From positions 211,490 to 275,489 of the forward strand of contig CAVWXY010000021.1 of assembly GCA_963758945.1 (NCBI GenBank): a stretch of 64,000 nucleotides of DNA. Direction: 5' to 3'. The notes under the pieces were generated by a model. That model was not told the origin of the DNA, made no database searches, and saw only the letters and a list, made by a program, of their open reading frames with translations. Shown here in pieces: positions 46,801-56,442 of the stretch. Position 1 is the first letter of the stretch; each line of letters begins with the position of its first letter. The position numbers and the translations under genes were made by a program. The DNA is from VAZQ01 sp963758945 (lineage in GTDB: Bacteria > Pseudomonadota > Alphaproteobacteria > Rhizobiales > Xanthobacteraceae).

Positions 46801-47375
46801 ACCGGCTCCGCCATGCCGGGTGCGTAGAGATCGATGATACCCCCGCGCACCGCATATTCGCCCGGCTCGCGCACGGTCGAGGCACGCGCAAAACCGTTGA
46901 GCTCGAGCCAGCCGGTGATGCCGTCCATGGCGAGCATCTGGCCGGGCACGACCGAAAGCGATTGCCTGGCAACGAAGCCCCGCGCCGGCACGCGCTGGAG
47001 CGCGGCATTGACCGTGGTCAACAGCACGGAGGGCCGGTCGCGACCCTCGAGACGAGCGAGCCGCGACAGGGCCGTCATGCGCTGGGCGACGAAGCCCGCG
47101 TGCGGCGAGACCCGGTCATAGGGCAGACAATCCCAGGCCGGAAGCTCCTCCACGGCGAGGTCGGGCGCAAAAAACTCGAGCGCACGGGCGAGTGCGACCA
47201 TGCGCGGGCCGTCACGACACACCACCACGAGGCTCGTGGCCGGCGCGCCGGCGCGCGCCGCCACCGCGCGGGCGAGATCGCCGACGACGAGACCTTCAGC
47301 GCCGTCGGCCACTCCCGCCAGCGTCAGCGGACGGCCGGGCGCCAGAAGCCCGGCGGGATTGCGGGCCCCGCTCAT
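43860..47375 (-). CDS. mfd: Transcription-repair coupling factor Mfd
   Basis: Mfd releases stalled RNA polymerase and recruits UvrABC. The 1171-residue protein has an N-terminal UvrB-like module, the CarD-like RNA polymerase interaction domain (DLVVHVDHGIGRFVGL), then RecG-like helicase motifs GDVGFGKTEVALRAAF (Walker A) and LLIVDEEQHFGV (Walker B), and the C-terminal TRCF domain (LPEEVEHLLQIVAIKSLC). Full length for the family. Its start overlaps the sdhE stop by 4 bases. Confidence 0.95.
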   Translation of the reverse strand: MSGARNPAGLLAPGRPLTLAGVADGAEGLVVGDLARAVAARAGAPATSLVVVCRDGPRMVALARALEFFAPDLAVEELPAWDCLPYDRVSPHAGFVAQRMTALSRLARLEGRDRPSVLLTTVNAALQRVPARGFVARQSLSVVPGQMLAMDGITGWLELNGFARASTVREPGEYAVRGGIIDLYAPGMAEPVRLDFFGNTLETIRSFDPESQRTTDQLRALDLVPVAEFQLTTETIRRFRLGYVEAFGAPTPDDLLYQAVSEGRRYAGMEHWLPLLHEKLDTLFDYVPGSSVVLESLADEAARERLDQIKDYYDARQQALTQRGSGPVYRPLPLDRLYLDENQWRERLETTAVVRLTPFSLPEGQGPVIEVGTRRGRNFAAERAEPGRNVFEAVTRHVTSLQADGKRVVIALWSEGARERMRHVLADHALANLTPVESWPQALALPRPQVALAVLGLESGFEAAEAAVVGEQDILGDRLVRPRRAARRPENFIAEVTSLAAGDLVVHVDHGIGRFVGLRAIEAAGAPHDCLEIHYAGGDKLFLPVENIELLSRYGSEEAGVELDRLGGGAWQARKARMKSRIREIANELIKIAAERQLREAPRLAVGHGLYDEFCAGFPYEETEDQQATIDTVLAELGSGRPMDRLICGDVGFGKTEVALRAAFVAAMDGKQVAVVVPTTLLARQHTKTFTDRFRGFPVHIAQASRLISPSELARVKKKIADGGVDIVIGTHALLGKTIKFRDLGLLIVDEEQHFGVAHKERLKQIRAEVHVITLTATPIPRTLQLALSGVRDLSIIASPPVDRLAVRTFVAPFDPVIVREALLRERYRGGQAFYVCPRIEDLAGAKDFLDKHVPEMRVAVAHGQMPSRVLEDIMSAFYDGRYDVLLSTTIIESGLDIPTANTLIVHRADRFGLSQLYQLRGRVGRAKVRAYSLFTLPAVGKITPQAERRLKVLQSLDTLGAGFQLASHDLDIRGAGNLLGEEQSGHIKEVGFELYQQMLEEAVTGLKAGITAPVADKWSPQITIGTPVMIPEDYVADLPVRLALYRRLSELEEEREIEAFGAELVDRFGPLPEEVEHLLQIVAIKSLCRRANVEKIEAGPKGAVLSFRDNTFANPDRLVAFIRDQGPAARVRPDMKVVFFDDWEQPEARLRGTAAMLRNLAALAQPAKAA

Positions 47376-47665
47376 GTCGTGCGCTTGCGGCGATGGTTGA
47401 AGTCGCGCAGCCGGCGGAACAGCGCGGTGTCGTAATCGGGAGGCACGTCGGCTTCGCCGGTGATCCAGGCCAGCAATTGAGGGTCGGGCGCCTCGAGCAA
47501 CCGCTCGAATTCGGCGATCTCATCCTCGGCCAATTGCTCTAGCGTGGCGTCGGCGAAGCGGCCCATGATCAAATCCATCTCGCGCATGCCGCGGTGCCAG
47601 GAGCGAAACAGGAGCTTACGCCGGCGTACGTCCAATCCATCGCTCGAACGGGTCGTGCCGCTCAT
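47372..47665 (-). CDS. sdhE: FAD assembly factor SdhE
   Basis: SdhE attaches FAD covalently to succinate dehydrogenase SdhA. The 97-residue protein has the family motif WHRGMREMDLIMGRFAD (RGxxExD) and the acidic CPD-type fold ending DNHRRKR-like DFNHRRKRTT. ATG 47665 with GGAGGAAGCC upstream is chosen over the longer frame. It overlaps mfd, a common arrangement in Alphaproteobacteria. Confidence 0.9.
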   Translation of the reverse strand: MSGTTRSSDGLDVRRRKLLFRSWHRGMREMDLIMGRFADATLEQLAEDEIAEFERLLEAPDPQLLAWITGEADVPPDYDTALFRRLRDFNHRRKRTT

Positions 47666-47861
47666 GGCTTCCTCCGGCGCCGGACCAACGCAGAAAGCCC
47701 GGACGGGCCGGGCAATGTCATATAACGCTGCCACGGGCCAATGTCAGCGGCCGCCGGGCTCTTTCGGCCGCAACGGTTGTCGGCGCGTTATCGCAGTCGG
47801 CGACCGCATTGCCTATACGGGCGAGCCGCGCGAGCATCGCCGGCGAAAGCCGGGATGTCCG

Positions 47862-49961
47862 ATGCGGCCGAGCCTCCTCAATCCGCTGTTCGCTGCCGTC
47901 ACAACGCTCTCCGGCGTCGGTTCGCGGCTGGAGAAGCTCTATCGCCGGCTGCTCGGGCGGGAAGACGTCGCACGGGTCGTCGACCTCCTGTTTCACCTGC
48001 CCACCGGCACGGTCGACCGCCGGGCACGCCCGAAGCTGCGAGAGGTCACTCCCGATACCGTAGTTACGGTTGCGGTCACCGTCGACCGCCATCGGCCGTC
48101 ACCGCCGCACCGGCCGCGCGCGCCCTACCAGATCTATGCCAGCGACGACACCGGCGATCTCGTTCTGACGTATTTCAACGCGCGCAAGGACTACCTGCAG
48201 AAGCTGCTGCCGGTCGGCGAGCGCCGCTACGTATCGGGTACGATCACGCTCTACGACCACATGCTGCAGATGGTGCATCCCGACCGTGTCGTGGCGGAGG
48301 CCGATCTCGCCAAGCTGCCGCTGGTCGAGCCGGTCTACCCGCTGACCGAGGGGCTGAGCCTCAATCAACTGCACCGCGCGGTGGAGGCTGCGCTCGCGCG
48401 AGTGCCGCAATTGCCCGAATGGCAGGACCCGAGCTGGGTCGCACGCGAGCGCTTTCCGCCTTTCGCCGAGGCGCTTCGCCTCCTGCACCAGCCGAGCCAA
48501 CCCGGCGACCTGCTGCCGGAAGGCCCGGCATGGTCGCGGCTTGCCTATGACGAATTTTTGGCGGGGCAGTTGGCGCTTGCGCTGGTGCGTGCGCACCTGC
48601 GGCGCCCCGCCGGCCGTGCGACGCCCGGCACCGGGCAGATCAGGAAAATGCTGATCGAGGCCCTGCCCTACTCGCTCACGCCATCGCAGGGGCGCGCCGT
48701 CGCCGAGATCGTGGCCGACCTCGCCAAGCCGGAGCGCATGTTGCGGCTGCTGCAGGGCGACGTGGGATCGGGCAAGACGGTCGTGGCGCTGCTGGCGGCC
48801 GCGACCGTGATCGAGGGCGGCCGGCAGGCCGCGCTGATGGCGCCGACCGAAATCCTGGCGCGGCAGCATTTCAACACCATTTCCCCGCTCGCCGCCGCGG
48901 CCGGCGTCAGCGTCGCCCTGCTCACCGGACGCGAGCGCGGACGCGAGCGCGACGATATCCTAAAACGGCTCGCTTTCGGCGACATCCATGTGCTCGTCGG
49001 CACCCATGCCCTGTTTCAAGAGGCGGTGGCGTTTCGCGACCTCGCGCTGGCAGTGGTCGACGAGCAGCACCGCTTCGGCGTGCACCAGCGCCTCGAGCTC
49101 GCCAAGAAAGGCGAGGCGGTCGACGTGCTGGTGATGACCGCGACGCCGATCCCACGCACGCTCGTGCTCACCTATTTCGGCGACATGGATGTCTCGGAGT
49201 TGCGCGAAAAGCCCGCCGGTCGCCAGCCCATCGACACCAGAACCGTCCCGATCGAGAGGCTGGACGAGGTGGTCGGCGCGGTCGGCCGCGCCTTGGCTGA
49301 GGGCCGGCGCGTCTACTGGGTATGCCCGCTGGTCGAGGTCACCGAAAATACCGACCTTGCTGCCGCGGAAACGCGTTTCGCCGTGCTCGAGGAGCGCTTC
49401 GGGGCCATGGTCGATCTGGTGCACGGCCGCATGAAGGGCGCCGACAAGGACCGCGCGATGGAGCGCTTCGCCGCGGGCGAGACCCGCCTCCTGGTCGCCA
49501 CGACCGTGATCGAAGTCGGCGTCGATGTCCCGGACGCGACGATCATGGTCATTGAGCACGCCGAGCGCTTCGGGCTTGCGCAGTTGCATCAGTTGCGCGG
49601 GCGCATCGGGCGCGGCAGCGAGCATTCGACCTGCCTGCTGCTCTACAAACGCCCGCTGGGCGAGACCGCCAAGGCGCGGCTCGGCACGATGCGCGACACC
49701 GAGGACGGTTTTCGCATCGCCGAGGAGGACCTCAAGCTGCGCGGGGAAGGCGACGTTCTGGGCACGCGGCAATCCGGCATGCCGGGCTTCCGCATCGCGC
49801 GCATCGAGACCCACGGCAAGCTCATCGGCGCTGCCCGCGACGAGGCAGCGCTGGTACTGGCGCGCGATCCGACGCTCGCTTCCGCGCGCGGGCAGGCACT
49901 GCGCCATCTGCTCTATCTGTTCGAGCGCGACGAGGCGATCAGGCTGTTGCGGGCGGGATGA
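47862..49961 (+). CDS. recG: ATP-dependent DNA helicase RecG
   Basis: RecG rewinds and migrates branched DNA at stalled forks. The 699-residue protein has the wedge (OB) domain with PYQIYASDDTGDLVLTYFNA, then motif I GDVGSGKTVVALLAA, DEAH-box equivalent VVDEQHRFGV, and QxxGRxGR-type LHQLRGRIGRGS. ATG 47862 (MRPSLLNPLFAAVTTLSGVG) is chosen; the upstream extension overlaps the divergent sdhE region. It is divergent from sdhE-mfd. Confidence 0.93.
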   Translation: MRPSLLNPLFAAVTTLSGVGSRLEKLYRRLLGREDVARVVDLLFHLPTGTVDRRARPKLREVTPDTVVTVAVTVDRHRPSPPHRPRAPYQIYASDDTGDLVLTYFNARKDYLQKLLPVGERRYVSGTITLYDHMLQMVHPDRVVAEADLAKLPLVEPVYPLTEGLSLNQLHRAVEAALARVPQLPEWQDPSWVARERFPPFAEALRLLHQPSQPGDLLPEGPAWSRLAYDEFLAGQLALALVRAHLRRPAGRATPGTGQIRKMLIEALPYSLTPSQGRAVAEIVADLAKPERMLRLLQGDVGSGKTVVALLAAATVIEGGRQAALMAPTEILARQHFNTISPLAAAAGVSVALLTGRERGRERDDILKRLAFGDIHVLVGTHALFQEAVAFRDLALAVVDEQHRFGVHQRLELAKKGEAVDVLVMTATPIPRTLVLTYFGDMDVSELREKPAGRQPIDTRTVPIERLDEVVGAVGRALAEGRRVYWVCPLVEVTENTDLAAAETRFAVLEERFGAMVDLVHGRMKGADKDRAMERFAAGETRLLVATTVIEVGVDVPDATIMVIEHAERFGLAQLHQLRGRIGRGSEHSTCLLLYKRPLGETAKARLGTMRDTEDGFRIAEEDLKLRGEGDVLGTRQSGMPGFRIARIETHGKLIGAARDEAALVLARDPTLASARGQALRHLLYLFERDEAIRLLRAG

Positions 49962-49980
49962 GCAACTGCAATGCGGCCGG

Positions 49981-50794
49981 TCAATTCGCCGGCGCGGTGG
50001 TGCGGCTCGCCTGCGCCGTCTGCGCGACGCGCGCGGTCTCGGCCAAGGCGGCGAGCTTCTTCTGCTGGTCGCCGCCGCCGGGCTGCACCATGCCGGCCGA
50101 CATCAACAGCGTCATCGCCGCTTCGACGGTGATATCGAGGTCGATGACGTCGCGGCGCGGCACGTAGAAGAAGAATCCGGTGGTCGGGTTGGGCGTGCAG
50201 GGCATGAACGCGGCGACGTGTTCGGTGTCCGGCAGCCGCGCGGCGATGTCCGCGCTGGCCGGGTTGCGAGAGGAAGACCAGCGACCACATCCCGGGCGAG
50301 GGAAACTCGACCAGGCCGACGCGGCGGAAGCTCGAGCCGCCCTTTGCAAAGAACGTCTCGAAAATCTGCTTCAGGCTCTTGTAGATCGGCCGCACCACCG
50401 GCATGCGGTTGAGAATGTTCTCGCCGATCTCGACGAGCTTGCGGCCGATGAAATTGGCGGTCAGGAAACCCAGCAGCGTCAGTGTGGCGAGCGCGATGAC
50501 GAGGCCGGTGCCGGGAATTTTCACCGGGAAATAGGTCGTGGGCTGATAGGCGACGGGAATGAACGGGCGCACCAGGTCGTCGACCCAGTTGATGAACCAC
50601 CAGGTGAGGCTGATGGTGATGTAGGCCGGGCCGACCAGGACCAGTCCGGTCAGGAAATAAGTCCGCAGACGGCCAGCGAGGCCGCGATGGAAGGACATCG
50701 GCTTGGTGGGCTTGGTGGGCTTGGCGGGCTCGGTCGGCATGGAAGCCGCCGGCGCGCCCGGCCCGGTTCTCGGATTGCGGTCCAACTCGTTCAT
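49981..50794 (-). pseudogene. DUF502 family membrane protein, frameshifted
   Basis: The frame from ATG 50794 gives a DUF502 protein with two helices (YFLTGLVLVGPAYITISLTWW and VIALATLTLLGFLTANFIG) and reads normally up to FPSPGMWSLVFLS. It then turns to nonsense. The natural sequence continues in another frame as RNPASADIAARLPDTEHVA, then GFFFYVPRRDVIDLDITVEAAM, to 49981. The junction near 50264-50270 reads CTCTCGCAACCC where CTCTCGCGCAACCC would restore the frame: loss of two bases (CG). A sequencing error is as likely as a real mutation. Function of DUF502 unknown. Confidence 0.75.
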
Positions 50795-50859
50795 CGGTCT
50801 TCTTCGGTTACCAGCCCGGCTGGCGGACATTACCTAGTGCGTGGATTTATAACTTCAAA

Positions 50860-50915
50860 TCCAAAAACCGCACCATACTCATACAGTTGCAAGTGTCTCT
50901 TGACTTCCGAGGTTC
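50860..50915. repeat. Short dispersed repeat, copy B
   Basis: CATACAGTTGCAAGTGTCTC onward at about 50869-50910 resembles the sequence at 42650-42690. It sits between DUF502 and glmS, preceded by a GGATTT...AAATCC inverted repeat (about 50847-50864). Confidence 0.4.
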
Positions 50916-50981
50916 GCATCAGAGGGTGCCGCGACGCCAGCCGCCGGCGCAGCGGCGATATAGCCCAAAATCGCGCCCGGA

Positions 50982-52809
50982 TTACTCCACCGTGACCGAT
51001 TTGGCGAGGCTGCGTGGCTGGTCGACGTCTTTACCCATTACGGCAGCGGTATGATAGGCGATGAGCTGCACCGGAATGGCGTACACCAATGGCGTGACTG
51101 CAGCGGGCATCGCCGGCAGCGTGAGCTTGCACAGCGAGTTGACGTGCGCCTCGTGCGCGCCCCGGGGATCGCTGAGCAGAATGATCTTTCCCTCGCGGGC
51201 TGCGACCTCCTGCATGTTCGACACGGTCTTCTCGAACACGCGGTCGTAGGGCGCGATGACGATGACCGGCATCGCCTCGTCGATCAGGGCAATGGGCCCG
51301 TGCTTGAGCTCGCCCGCGGCATAGCCTTCGGCGTGGATATAGGAGATTTCCTTGAGCTTGAGCGCCCCTTCCAGCGCCAGCGGATAGCTGGTGCCGCGGC
51401 CCAGATAGAGCACGTCGCGGCTCTTCGCGAGGTCGCGCGCCAGATGCTCGATCTGGGGCTCGAGCGCGAGCGCCTCCGCCATCAGGCGCGGCACCTCGAT
51501 CAAGGCGTGCACGAGCGCCCGCTCGTCGTCTTCGGACAAGACCCCGCGGGCGCGCCCGGCAGCGACCGCGAGACAGGCGAGCACCGCGAGCTGGCAGGTG
51601 AAGGCCTTGGTCGACGCGACCCCGATCTCGGGGCCGGCAAGCGTCGGCAGCACGACGTCGCTTTCGCGGGCGATCGTCGAGGTCGGCACGTTGACCACCG
51701 CGACTGTGTGCTGGTTGTGTTCCTTCGCGTAGCGCAGCGTCGCCAGCGTGTCCGCCGTCTCGCCCGACTGCGACACGAAGACAGCGAGCCCGCCCGGGTC
51801 GAGCGGCGCTTCGCGATAGCGGAACTCGGAGGCCAGGTCGATCTCCACCGGCAGGCGCGCAAAGCGTTCGAACCAATATTTTGCGACCAAGCCGGCGTAG
51901 TAGGCGGTGCCGCAGGCGGATATGGACATGCGCTGGAGCGAGCGAAAATCGAACGGCAGCGGGCCCGGAAGCCGCACCTGCTCGGCGGTCATGTCGAGGT
52001 AATGCGCGAGCGTGTGACCGACGACCTCGGGCTGCTCGTGGATCTCCTTGGCCATGAAGTGGCGATAATTGCCCTTGTCGACGAGAAAGGCCGCGGCCGA
52101 AGACTTGATCACCGGCGCGTTCGACCTTGCTGCCCTTCGCATCGACCACCTCGACGCCGTCGCGGGTGAGCACAGCCAAATCGCCGTCCTCCAGATACGA
52201 GATCGTGTCGGTAAAGGGAGCCAGCGCAATGGCGTCGGAGCCGAGATACATCTCGCCATCGCCGTACCCGATCGCAAGTGGCGAGCCCTTGCGCGCACCG
52301 ACGAGAAGATTCTCCTCGCCGCTGAACAGGAAGGCGAGCGCGAAGGCGCCGCGCAGGCGCGGCAGCACGGCGGCCACCGCCTTGACCGGCGGGTTGCCGT
52401 TCTTCATCTCCTCGGTCACGAGGTGGGCGATGACCTCGGTGTCGGTATCCGAGCCGAACCTCACGCCCTTCTTCTCCAGCTCCTCGCGCAATTCGCGAAA
52501 ATTCTCGATGATGCCGTTGTGAACGACGGCAAGCCGGTCGGTGGCGTGGGGATGCGCGTTGCTTTCGGTCGGCCGGCCGTGGGTCGCCCAGCGGGTATGG
52601 CCGATCCCGATGGTGCCCATGAGCGGCTCGCGCGCAAGCCTCGCCTCGAGATTGCGCAACTTGCCCTCGGCACGCCGCCGCGAAAGCTTCCCGCGTTCCA
52701 GCGTGGCGACGCCCGCGGAATCGTAGCCTCGGTATTCGAGCCGTTTGAGCGCGTCAATCAGCGCGGGGGCGACCGGCTCGCGCCCGAGAATGCCCACAAT
52801 TCCGCACAT
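50982..52809 (-). pseudogene. glmS: Glucosamine-6-phosphate synthase GlmS, frameshifted in this sequence
   Basis: GlmS makes glucosamine-6-phosphate from fructose-6-phosphate and glutamine, feeding peptidoglycan and LPS. The N-terminal glutaminase domain starts MCGIVGILGREPVAPALIDA with catalytic Cys2 and continues to DAKGSKVERA. The isomerase (SIS) domains follow in another frame from PVIKSSAAAFLVDKG through CGTAYYAGLVAKYWFE and end KSVTVE at 50982. At about 52118-52124 GAACGCGCCGG stands where GAACGCGCGCCGG would join them, so two bases (GC) are missing. Both halves are otherwise complete and conserved. Because the gene is normally essential, an assembly error is the likely cause. It is followed upstream by glmU. 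Confidence 0.85.
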
Positions 52810-52942
52810 GCGAGCGGCAGCCTCCTATGCCTGATGGCGCAGATCGTGCCCGAAGGCGATGTATCGGCGGAGAACTTGCGCGGGCAAAATCAAAATACCT
52901 CTCGAACGGTGACAATGGAGACGAAGGCGCCCCGCAGCCGCA

Positions 52943-54307
52943 TCACTTGGCCGGCGCCTTCTTTCCGGCCGCCGGCGCGAGCTCGCGCCGGCGTCGCGCC
53001 CAGCCTTGCTTGATGGCCTGCCGCGCGCGTCCGACCGCGAGTGCGTCGGGCGGCACGTCGTGGGTAATGACCGAGCCCGAGCCGACATAGGCGCCATCGC
53101 CGACCTTCACCGGCGCGACCAGTGCCGAATTCGACCCGATGAACGCGTTCTTGCCGATCTCCGTGCGGTACTTGCCGACGCCATCGTAATTGCAGGTGAT
53201 GGTGCCGGCGCCGACATTGGCCCCGGCGCCGACGGTAGCGTCGCCGATATAGCTCAGATGATTGGCCTTGGCGCCGGCCTCGATCACGGCTTCCTTCACC
53301 TCGACGAAATTGCCGATGTGCACGTCGTCCTCGAGGCGCGCACCCGGGCGCAGCCGTGCATAGGGCCCGACCCGCGCGCCCTTTCCCACATATGCGTGGT
53401 CGAGATGGGAGAACGAGCGGATGACGGCATTGTCCTCGACCGTCACCCCGGGGCCGAAAACGACAAAGGGCTCCACCACCACGTCCCGCCCGAACTTGGT
53501 GTCCGACGACAGAAAAACCGTCTCCGGCGCGACCAGCGTGACGCCCGCCTCCATCGCCGCCCGGCGCAGCCGCTGCTGCAGCACGGCTTCGGTTTCCGCG
53601 AGTTGCGCGTTGGTGTTGATGCCGCGCACGTCCTCCTCCTCGGTCTCGATGACGATCGCTTTGGCGCCCATGGTCCGGGCGACGGCGACGGCATCGGTCA
53701 GATAGTATTCGCCCTTGCGGTTATCATTGCCGATCCGTTCCAGGATCGCCAGCGCCGTCGGACCGGCGAACGCCATCAGGCCGCCGTTGCACAGCCCGAT
53801 CGAGCGCTCTGCCGGGCTGGCATCGAGCTCCTCGCGGATGGCGACGAGTTCGCCGCCTTCGAGCACGAGCCGCCCGTAACCCGAAGGATCGATCGGTCGG
53901 AACCCAAGCACGACGACCGCAGCGCCTTCGGCGAGGCCTTGGCGCATCCGGGTCAACGTCTGCGGGCGGATGAGCGGGGTGTCCCCGAAGATCACCAGCA
54001 CGTCGTCGGGGGCGCGCACGATCGCAGCCTTTGCCGCCATCACGGCGTGCGCGGTTCCACGCCGCTCCGCCTGCTCGAAGATCTCGGCGCCGGGCACCAC
54101 TCTTTTGGCTTCGGCCGCCACCGCTTCGCCGCCCGCCCCGACGACCACGGCCGTCATCGTGCCGCCGGCCTGGCACAGCGCGTCGAGCACATGGGCGAGC
54201 AGCGATCGGCCGGCTATCGTACGCAGCACCTTCGGCCGCGCCGAGCGCATGCGCGTGCCCTCGCCAGCAGCGAGCACGATCGCGAGGCAAGTCCTTTCCC
54301 CCGTCAA
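52943..54307 (-). CDS. glmU: Bifunctional N-acetylglucosamine-1-phosphate uridyltransferase / glucosamine-1-phosphate acetyltransferase GlmU
   Basis: GlmU makes UDP-GlcNAc in two steps. The 454-residue protein has the N-terminal pyrophosphorylase loop LAAGEGTRMRSARPKVL and a C-terminal left-handed beta-helix with repeated hexapeptides (IGNFVEVKEAVI, VGAGANVGAGTITCNYDG, IGSNSALVAPVKVG). The acetyltransferase His and Asn are present. It precedes glmS by about 130 bases on the same strand. Confidence 0.94.
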   Translation of the reverse strand: MTGERTCLAIVLAAGEGTRMRSARPKVLRTIAGRSLLAHVLDALCQAGGTMTAVVVGAGGEAVAAEAKRVVPGAEIFEQAERRGTAHAVMAAKAAIVRAPDDVLVIFGDTPLIRPQTLTRMRQGLAEGAAVVVLGFRPIDPSGYGRLVLEGGELVAIREELDASPAERSIGLCNGGLMAFAGPTALAILERIGNDNRKGEYYLTDAVAVARTMGAKAIVIETEEEDVRGINTNAQLAETEAVLQQRLRRAAMEAGVTLVAPETVFLSSDTKFGRDVVVEPFVVFGPGVTVEDNAVIRSFSHLDHAYVGKGARVGPYARLRPGARLEDDVHIGNFVEVKEAVIEAGAKANHLSYIGDATVGAGANVGAGTITCNYDGVGKYRTEIGKNAFIGSNSALVAPVKVGDGAYVGSGSVITHDVPPDALAVGRARQAIKQGWARRRRELAPAAGKKAPAK

Positions 54308-54497
54308 TCAATGTCCTCCGAGGCGCGTTTGGCCGCCGCCGTCATATCCGAGTGCGCCCCGGCCGGAAAGCGGAATGCGCGAGCGCAGCCCGATCGGTTG
54401 CCACCCGTCCGCTCCGATCCGTCGTCGCCAAAGGCGCGGCGCTCGGGAGCTTCGCTGGTTGTGCCGGATCGGCGGGCACGGCATAGTGCCGTGACCT

Positions 54498-54878
54498 ATG
54501 CAGTCCCGGCTCTTTCTTCCCACTGCGCGGCAGACCAACTGGTTGCTGCTCATCGGCCTGCTGGCGCTCGGAGAAGCGCTTTATCTGCGCTATCTCGCGA
54601 TCGAGTATGCGCAGGTGTCGCTCGCCTGCCAGGCCGGTCTCGACACCTGGCTGTGCGCGACGTTCCGGCTCGTCATCACCTTGTACAATCATGCAGTGTT
54701 CGGCTGGGTGGCGCTCGGCGCGGCCGTGCTCAATCTCATCCGTCCGTCGATCCTGTTGGCCGCCCTCGGGCTCGCCGCCGCCGCGTTCGGGTTGGTGCTG
54801 CACAATGCCGATCTCGCCGGCATTGCGGCGGCGCTGCTGATCCTCAGTCTGGCGCGTCCCGCGCCTGCATTAGAGTAA
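54498..54878 (+). CDS. Small integral membrane protein, unknown
   Basis: This 126-residue protein has four hydrophobic helices (NWLLLIGLLALGEALYL, VFGWVALGAAVLNLI, ILLAALGLAAAAFGLVL, IAAALLILSL) and two Cys in the loop after helix 1. It overlaps the 3' end of the convergent glucan gene by 35 bases. No family assigned; similar short proteins occur beside beta-glucan clusters in Rhizobiales. Confidence 0.65.
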   Translation: MQSRLFLPTARQTNWLLLIGLLALGEALYLRYLAIEYAQVSLACQAGLDTWLCATFRLVITLYNHAVFGWVALGAAVLNLIRPSILLAALGLAAAAFGLVLHNADLAGIAAALLILSLARPAPALE

Positions 54879-56442
54879 AGGCGAGCACGAGCAGGGAAGC
54901 GCAGAACCAGAGCGCCTGCCAGTTGGCGAAGCCTTCGTTGAGCACGATGTAGACGGCCGACGCCGCCAGCGTGACCGCCATCGCGGTCTCCGCCACCGGT
55001 GCTTGCAACCGCCGTTTCCACCTCGCTATCAACAGAAGCGGAACTACGGCACCGGTCAGCGGCGCGAACGGAAAGTCCCGGTAGCGCCCGTCGAACACCA
55101 GGCCGAGCGCCGCCTGCGCCGAGAGCACGGCGGCTGCCACCAGGACGAGGCCGAGCGACAGCACAAGGAGGCCGCGCGGGCGTTGAGGACGGCGGGCGAG
55201 CATCCGCGCGAAGCTCGGCATGCGCGTTCCCGTCGCCAGGGCGGCAGCCGCGACAACCGGAGAGGCCAGCGCGATCGCGGCCCAGCCGAGCGAGCGCAGC
55301 CAGTCGCCGACCGTCAGGCTCTCGAGCGGCACGTTTGCAACGGTCCAGCCGATCAGGGTCCCCGATACCGTCGCAATCACGGTAATTCGCAGCCACCATC
55401 CCAGCGGCGCCGCGGGCGCCTTGCGCGGGCGCCCAGCGTACGCAACGCCGAAGACCAGCGCGGCGAGCGCAAGCCCCCCCGCCGCCTGCCACGGCCAGTC
55501 GGGGTGATTGGAGATGGTGCCGCCCCAGGTAAACTTGGCCTGCCGTCGATAGGCGTCATAGAGGCCCCAATGGCCGCCGACGGTACCCTCGAGCCGGCGC
55601 TTCCACGGTTGGTCGTAGGCCTCGATCAGGTTGACGCGATAGTTCTCGCGCTTGGCCAAGGCGAGCACCTCGTGCATGACGCGAGCCTGGTTCACGGGGG
55701 ACGGCAAGGCGCCCTCGCGCATGCGCCCGGCGCTCGGCCATCCGAACTCGCCCACGAATATTTCTTTTTGCGGAAAGGCGGCCACGATCTCTTTGCGGAT
55801 GGCATCGACGTGCCGCGCCGCCTCTCGCGCCGGAATGGGGAAATCCTCCCAATACGGCAGGATATGGACGGTCACGAAGTCCACCGCCGTCGCGATCTCG
55901 CGGTGGCGCAGCCAGAACTCCCACACGTCGGCATAGGTGACCGGCACCGCGACCTGCGCCTTGATCTCGCGGATGGTGCGCGCGAGGACGGGCTCCGACA
56001 TCTCTCCACGCAGCAAGACCTCGTTGCCGACGACGACCGCCGCAATCACGTCGGGAAACCGCTTGGCGAGAGCAACTGCGGTCTCGATCTGCATGCGGCT
56101 TCGATCCGGCCGGTTCGAGAGCCACAGGCCCTGCAACACCTTCATACCGTGGCGCCTGGCGATTTCCGGGATCTGATCGAGGCCATGATCGACCGAGTAG
56201 GTGCGCACGCAGTCGGTGATGCGCTTGAGCTGGGCCAGATCCTGGTCGATCTGGCGGGGATCGATAGGGACGTCCGGGCCGAAGGGATTCTGGTCGCGGC
56301 GAAACGGGGCATACGAGATGCAGTACGGCTTCTCGCCCGCGGCGAGCGGAGAGGGCGGCATCTGGACCGCGGTCCCGAGCCATCCCCACGCCGCGATGAT
56401 TACCGCCGCCGCCAACGCAAAAAGCGCGCTCGCAATGCCCAT
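54844..56442 (-). CDS. GH17-domain membrane protein, NdvC-like beta-glucan enzyme
   Basis: This 532-residue protein has an N-terminal membrane anchor, then a GH17-type domain starting YCISYAPFRRDQNPFG. The acid/base Glu is in AAVVVGNEVLLRGE and the nucleophile Glu in IFVGEFGWPSAG. The C-terminal 230 residues hold several membrane helices. Size and layout match NdvC of Bradyrhizobium, which adds beta-1,6 linkages in cyclic beta-(1,3),(1,6)-glucan. The divergent NdvB-like gene at 57394 shares the GH17 fold, supporting a joint pathway. Confidence 0.8.
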   Translation of the reverse strand: MGIASALFALAAAVIIAAWGWLGTAVQMPPSPLAAGEKPYCISYAPFRRDQNPFGPDVPIDPRQIDQDLAQLKRITDCVRTYSVDHGLDQIPEIARRHGMKVLQGLWLSNRPDRSRMQIETAVALAKRFPDVIAAVVVGNEVLLRGEMSEPVLARTIREIKAQVAVPVTYADVWEFWLRHREIATAVDFVTVHILPYWEDFPIPAREAARHVDAIRKEIVAAFPQKEIFVGEFGWPSAGRMREGALPSPVNQARVMHEVLALAKRENYRVNLIEAYDQPWKRRLEGTVGGHWGLYDAYRRQAKFTWGGTISNHPDWPWQAAGGLALAALVFGVAYAGRPRKAPAAPLGWWLRITVIATVSGTLIGWTVANVPLESLTVGDWLRSLGWAAIALASPVVAAAALATGTRMPSFARMLARRPQRPRGLLVLSLGLVLVAAAVLSAQAALGLVFDGRYRDFPFAPLTGAVVPLLLIARWKRRLQAPVAETAMAVTLAASAVYIVLNEGFANWQALWFCASLLVLAFTLMQARDAPD

